Source of the DNA: Nitrospinota bacterium
Lineage (GTDB): Bacteria; Nitrospinota; Nitrospinia; JACRGO01
Length of the DNA: 9,818 bases
Reading direction: 5' to 3'
Assembly (NCBI GenBank): GCA_016212295.1
Contig: JACRGO010000137.1
Coordinates: 1 to 9,818 of the forward strand
The notes beneath the pieces are model-generated. The model had not been told where the DNA came from. It saw only the letters and a list, made by a program, of their open reading frames with translations, and ran no database searches. Positions 6,907-9,818 of the stretch are shown piece by piece (position 1 is the first letter of the stretch; the number at the start of each line of letters is the position of its first letter). The translations under genes and the position numbers were made by a program.

Positions 6907-8388
6907 CTATTGCAAAGTATCGAGGATAGAAATTTTTGTTTTTGAAGTCAAGAGCGGCTTTGTTGAGAAGGCCTCAAAATCTGGTTTCTTCTTGATCCAT
7001 TTTTCTCCCGTGATTTTCATTTTGTCGTCTTCCATGCGGAGGTAGAACCTTCTTTCGTAAAGGGAATGCTCCTGGCCGGAGGTAAATTCCTGGCCGAAGG
7101 TGGCCACATAGAGATCGTCCTTTTTAAGCGCCCTCACATCACGGATGTCCGTTTGAATTTTGTCATTTGCCCGAAACATCTCCCGCGCTTGTTTCATCCA
7201 TTGATTCTTGTCCTCCTGGCCTGAGTTGAAGTTGGAGGAGTAGCAGGATTCGTATTCATTGAAGTCCTCTTGCTCAACGGACTTTTTCCACTTCAAAATG
7301 ATTTCCTTGATCAATTCGGAAATGTCTCTCTCGTCTTTTTTCGTGGGCTCCTCTCTTTTTGTTTTTACGGGTTTCTCGTTTTCCTTGCCTTTTTCCGGCT
7401 TTTCCGGCAAGGCAAGGGAAGCGGGGCCGTGAAGGATTTCCACGAAATTTTTCGCCTTGAGGCTGTTAATCAGTTCCTTGTATTTTTTCTTGAATTTATC
7501 CTGGCTTAATTTTTCCTCTATGGAGGCGCGCGCTTCCTCAAACGAGTGGGGCTTTGGCTCCTTTCTATCCGTCACCTTTATTATATGCCAGCCGAATTGC
7601 GTCTGGACCGGCTCCCCGACTTCACCCACGCGTAATTTGAAGGCCGCCTCCTCGAACTTGGAGACCATCATTCCTCTTTTGAAGAACCCCAGGTTTCCGC
7701 CATCCGTGGAGGTCCCGTCATCCGAATAGAGCCTGGCCAGGGACGCGAATTCCTCGCCTTTTTTCAATCTCTGGTAAACTTCCTGGGCCTTACGCTTTGC
7801 CTTTTCCTCAGGTTCACCCTTGCGGAAGGCGATCAGGATATGGCTCGCCTTTATTTCCTCCGGTTCAGCGAACTCATGCTTATTCGCCTCATAGTAATCC
7901 TTTATTTCCTTGCCGGAATTGTTTATTTGAGAGCGGATATCCATTCCGGTGACCTTGGAGATGATTATTTGCTCCTTGATTTCCTGCCTGTATTTTTCAT
8001 AGGTGAACCCGTTTCTTTCCAACATCGCCTTGAATTGTTCGTCAGTGGCATTGTTTTTTTTCTTGACGTCCGCAATGGCCTGGTCTATGTCCTTTTCCTC
8101 GGCGGAGACTCCCAGTTCCTTTGCCCTGTACAAAAGCAGCTTGTCTTCTATCATCCTTTCCAGGATGCTTTCCTCCGCCTTCTTCAATTCATCAGGGGAG
8201 GTGAGCGACTTTACCTTGGCGACTTCATCCACCCGTTGCTGGACGTCGCTGATGGTTATTATTTCCTCGTTTATCTTCACCGCCACTCCATCCACGATGG
8301 TGGCGGAAGAGGGGCCAGGATGGAAGGCCAGGAGCGTGGCGGCCAGGAATGCCGGCCATATTTGATGTTTTTGGACTTTATTTATCAT
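6907..8388 (-). CDS. SurA-like periplasmic peptidyl-prolyl isomerase with C-terminal NTF2-like domain
   Basis: This 493-residue protein would chaperone outer-membrane proteins in the periplasm. It has a Sec signal peptide (1-29, SSA|T), then a SurA N-terminal chaperone region (about 31-155, opening VDGVAVKINEEIITISDV). One parvulin rotamase domain (about 178-275) shows IKASHILIAF, GGNLGFFKRG, FEEAAFKL and FGWHIIKV, with both conserved histidines. E. coli SurA has two parvulin domains and about 428 residues, so this one differs. A Lys/Glu/Pro-rich linker (about 324-355) leads to an extra domain (about 356-467: ILKWKKSVEQEDFNEYESCY, F-x-x-Q-x-F, GEKWIKKK). This resembles the NTF2-like C-terminal domain of Cds6-type L,D-transpeptidases. 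The gene lies 58 bp after the PpiC-like lipoprotein gene and is probably co-transcribed with it. No strong Shine-Dalgarno is seen. Confidence 0.9.
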   Translation of the reverse strand: MINKVQKHQIWPAFLAATLLAFHPGPSSATIVDGVAVKINEEIITISDVQQRVDEVAKVKSLTSPDELKKAEESILERMIEDKLLLYRAKELGVSAEEKDIDQAIADVKKKNNATDEQFKAMLERNGFTYEKYRQEIKEQIIISKVTGMDIRSQINNSGKEIKDYYEANKHEFAEPEEIKASHILIAFRKGEPEEKAKRKAQEVYQRLKKGEEFASLARLYSDDGTSTDGGNLGFFKRGMMVSKFEEAAFKLRVGEVGEPVQTQFGWHIIKVTDRKEPKPHSFEEARASIEEKLSQDKFKKKYKELINSLKAKNFVEILHGPASLALPEKPEKGKENEKPVKTKREEPTKKDERDISELIKEIILKWKKSVEQEDFNEYESCYSSNFNSGQEDKNQWMKQAREMFRANDKIQTDIRDVRALKKDDLYVATFGQEFTSGQEHSLYERRFYLRMEDDKMKITGEKWIKKKPDFEAFSTKPLLTSKTKISILDTLQ

Positions 8389-8446
8389 TAGAATTTTTAA
8401 ATTTTATTTTCGGTTACGGACAGCCCGCCTGGCTCATGGTTTTTCC

Positions 8447-9439
8447 TTATTTCTCCTGGATTTTTTTTAAATACTCATCATTAATAACGATTTTTGAATT
8501 GGCTTTCAAGTTATAGACCCATCGTGGATAAGCGTCCTTTTCCTTGTCCTTGATAAGGTTTTTCCTTATGTCCTTCCTGGCTTCCTCGAAATCCATTTTT
8601 TTTGGCTCTATTATTTTCGTTACCTTGAAGAGGTGGTATCCGTATGGAGTCTTAATGACGTCGCTGTGCTGTCCGGCGCCCAGCTTGAAAATAACGTTGT
8701 CGAATTCCTCCGGGAGTTGTCCTGGGCTGAATATTCCCATTTTTCCTCCGGCGGCCGCCTCGAAGCCCAGTGAATGCTTTTGGGCCATCTCATTGAAGTC
8801 CGCTCCTGAAAGGAGTTCCTTGTTGATATCACGGGCCTCCGATTCGTCGGGAACGATTATATGATAAACCTCCGCCCTTTTTGGGAGGGAGAACGCCCCC
8901 CTGTTAGCTTCATAATAATTGTTCATGTCTTTCTCATCCACGTTTATTTTTTGAATGACTTCCCTGTCAATCAATTTTTTAATCAGGAGGTTTCTCCGCA
9001 CTTCATCCTTCCATTTTTGGAGGGAGAGGTTTTTTTCCTTTAATCGTTTGGTCAGTTCCTCCTTGGTGTATTCCCCGGCGATCTGGCGCAGTTCGTCCTC
9101 CAGTTCCTTGATGGAGACCGTAATGCTGAGGCGCTTTATTTCCTGGTCAAACAATTTATTTTGAATGAGCTGTTCCAGGACAATGTTCTTGGGTTCCCTT
9201 GCCCCTTCTTTTGCCGGGCTTGCCTTGCTTATTTTGTATTTCGACAAAAATTGCTCCAGCCCGCTCTCGAAATCCTCCTTGTATATATATTCCTGGTTGA
9301 CTATGGCAACGACGTTTTCGGAAAGGGCGGATTTATTCTCCTGGTTTTTCGAGCACGCCGCAAGGATGGCGGCTGGGAGAAGAAATAAAAAAAAAAGGCG
9401 GCGAAAATCCAGTTTACCCTTTCCGGCGTTATTCATCAT
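8447..9439 (-). CDS. PpiC/PrsA-like peptidyl-prolyl isomerase lipoprotein
   Basis: This 330-residue foldase has a lipoprotein signal (FFLFLLPAAILAAC, lipobox LAAC with Cys29). Ser at +2 favours the outer membrane by the usual Lol rule. A SurA-N-like helical region (about 42-180: VVAIVNQEYIYKEDF, LEQLIQNKLFDQE) precedes a parvulin domain (about 188-277). The parvulin domain shows AEVYHIIV, GGKMGIFSPGQLPEEFDNVI and YGYHLFKVTKI, keeping the paired histidines. A short helical tail follows. Two adjacent ATGs (9439 and 9436) are possible starts; the upstream ribosome site is weak. It is the first gene of the minus-strand foldase pair. Pairs of PpiC-like and SurA-like genes are common in delta-type proteobacteria, which supports a shared role in outer-membrane protein assembly. 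Confidence 0.92.
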   Translation of the reverse strand: MMNNAGKGKLDFRRLFFLFLLPAAILAACSKNQENKSALSENVVAIVNQEYIYKEDFESGLEQFLSKYKISKASPAKEGAREPKNIVLEQLIQNKLFDQEIKRLSITVSIKELEDELRQIAGEYTKEELTKRLKEKNLSLQKWKDEVRRNLLIKKLIDREVIQKINVDEKDMNNYYEANRGAFSLPKRAEVYHIIVPDESEARDINKELLSGADFNEMAQKHSLGFEAAAGGKMGIFSPGQLPEEFDNVIFKLGAGQHSDVIKTPYGYHLFKVTKIIEPKKMDFEEARKDIRKNLIKDKEKDAYPRWVYNLKANSKIVINDEYLKKIQEK

Positions 9440-9487
9440 TATTCTTTTTGCCCGACCTTTTTGGAAAAACCATGGAAAAGCAGGGGG

Positions 9488-9604
9488 ATGCCAAGGAGGT
9501 TCAATGAGGACATTCCTGTCTATAACGCGCTTAAAGCCAATATGGACGATATTCTTTCCGATGCTTCCTATTATCCCAAAAGCTTCCTTCCCAAGTCAAA
9601 GTAA
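9488..9604 (+). other. Possible small ORF or gene remnant (38 codons)
   Basis: ATG at 9488 opens a frame ending at TAA 9602-9604. It gives a protein-like sequence containing NEDIPVYNALKANMDD and ASYYPKSFLPK. The frame is also open upstream of the ATG to at least 9446, so this may be the tail of a decayed gene. An overlapping frame has ATG at 9504 after an excellent AAGGAGG (9493-9499) and gives a 35-residue hydrophobic peptide ending at 9611. Only one of the two, or neither, can be real, and no family is recognised for either. Confidence 0.2.
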
Positions 9605-9662
9605 TTTTTGATTAATAGGAATTTCAGCCATATTCAGGAAGGCCGTTAAAAGTCAGATTGTC

Positions 9663-9705
9663 TCTCGTTCCCGGACGGGAGCCTCACTGCCATTAAGTTA
9701 AGGAA
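9663..9705 (-). repeat. 43-bp dispersed repeat, right copy (inverted)
   Basis: This is the reverse complement of the left copy at 221-263: 21 of 21 bases in the outer part (9685-9705) and 15 of 22 in the inner part, 36 of 43 overall. Its inner part forms TCCC/GGGA around a 4-base loop. The outermost bases of both copies point away from the gene block, the geometry of terminal inverted repeats. Two independent insertions of a dispersed repeat would look the same. Confidence 0.75.
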
Positions 9706-9818
9706 AAAAGCCTTTGTTTTCAATTAGTTAGGCGGGCTAGATTTTATATTAACTATATGGTAATATGTGTCTATTATGCATTAATTATTAAATTTATAGT
9801 AAAAAAGGATGATATAAT
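9706..9818. other. AT-rich non-coding right end
   Basis: No open frame is seen. The composition becomes strongly AT-rich from about 9730. The window ends in a TATAAT (9813-9818) with no good -35 at the right distance. It could be a promoter for a gene beyond the edge, but AT richness alone could produce this hexamer. Confidence 0.3.

Noticed and set aside
7840-8391. Plus-strand open frame of 183 codons with hydrophobic stretches
   Set aside because: It is antisense to the SurA-like gene. The hydrophobic residues arise from the complement of Lys/Glu-rich codons.
9165-9611. Plus-strand open frame of 148 codons
   Set aside because: Most of it is antisense to the well-supported lipoprotein gene. 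Only its last 35 codons, with their own ribosome site, were kept as a weak possibility.
1-9818. CRISPR array, tRNA or rRNA genes
   Set aside because: No regularly spaced direct repeats, tRNA-like cloverleaf with CCA-adjacent acceptor, or conserved rRNA stretches were noticed on either strand.

Overview
The window reads as chromosomal DNA of a Gram-negative (diderm) bacterium. It has two outer-membrane TonB-dependent receptors ending in aromatic residues, one lipoprotein and one secreted parvulin-type foldase, and a [NiFe]-hydrogenase maturation protease. Composition is moderate GC. The gene style (the xLxxELMxxEVxTA lead-in to the receptor plug, and paired PpiC/SurA-like foldases) recalls Desulfobacterota, Nitrospinota or Nitrospirota relatives. 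That placement is inference, not something the sequence proves.

Layout. Positions 1-41 (minus strand) hold the first 13 codons of a gene running off the left edge, which looks like the start of an IS30-type transposase. A mostly non-coding stretch follows, with one copy of a 43-bp dispersed repeat (221-263) and one copy of a 49-bp element (285-333). Two TonB-dependent receptors then lie in tandem on the plus strand (425-2770 and 2957-5155), each preceded by a copy of the same 49-bp element at a similar distance. A higher-GC hydrogenase maturation protease follows at 5220-5750. Transcription then converges. On the minus strand, reading from the right, are a PpiC/PrsA-like lipoprotein (9439-8447), a SurA-like foldase carrying an extra C-terminal NTF2-like domain (8388-6907), a roughly 350-bp spacer with an AT-rich inverted repeat and a GC hairpin, and a secreted coiled-coil protein (6556-5762). 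The right end (9440-9818) is non-coding or degenerate and carries a second, inverted copy of the 43-bp repeat.

How the genes may work together. The minus-strand genes form an envelope-biogenesis group: two periplasmic peptidyl-prolyl isomerase/chaperones plus an unknown periplasmic coiled-coil protein. The plus-strand genes form an uptake group: two paralogous TonB-dependent receptors of unknown substrate beside a nickel-enzyme maturation protease. A link to nickel or another metal is an attractive but unproven idea. The most notable signals are the duplicated upstream element of the two receptors, the SurA/NTF2-like domain fusion, and the 21-bp perfect inverted repeats near both ends of the window.
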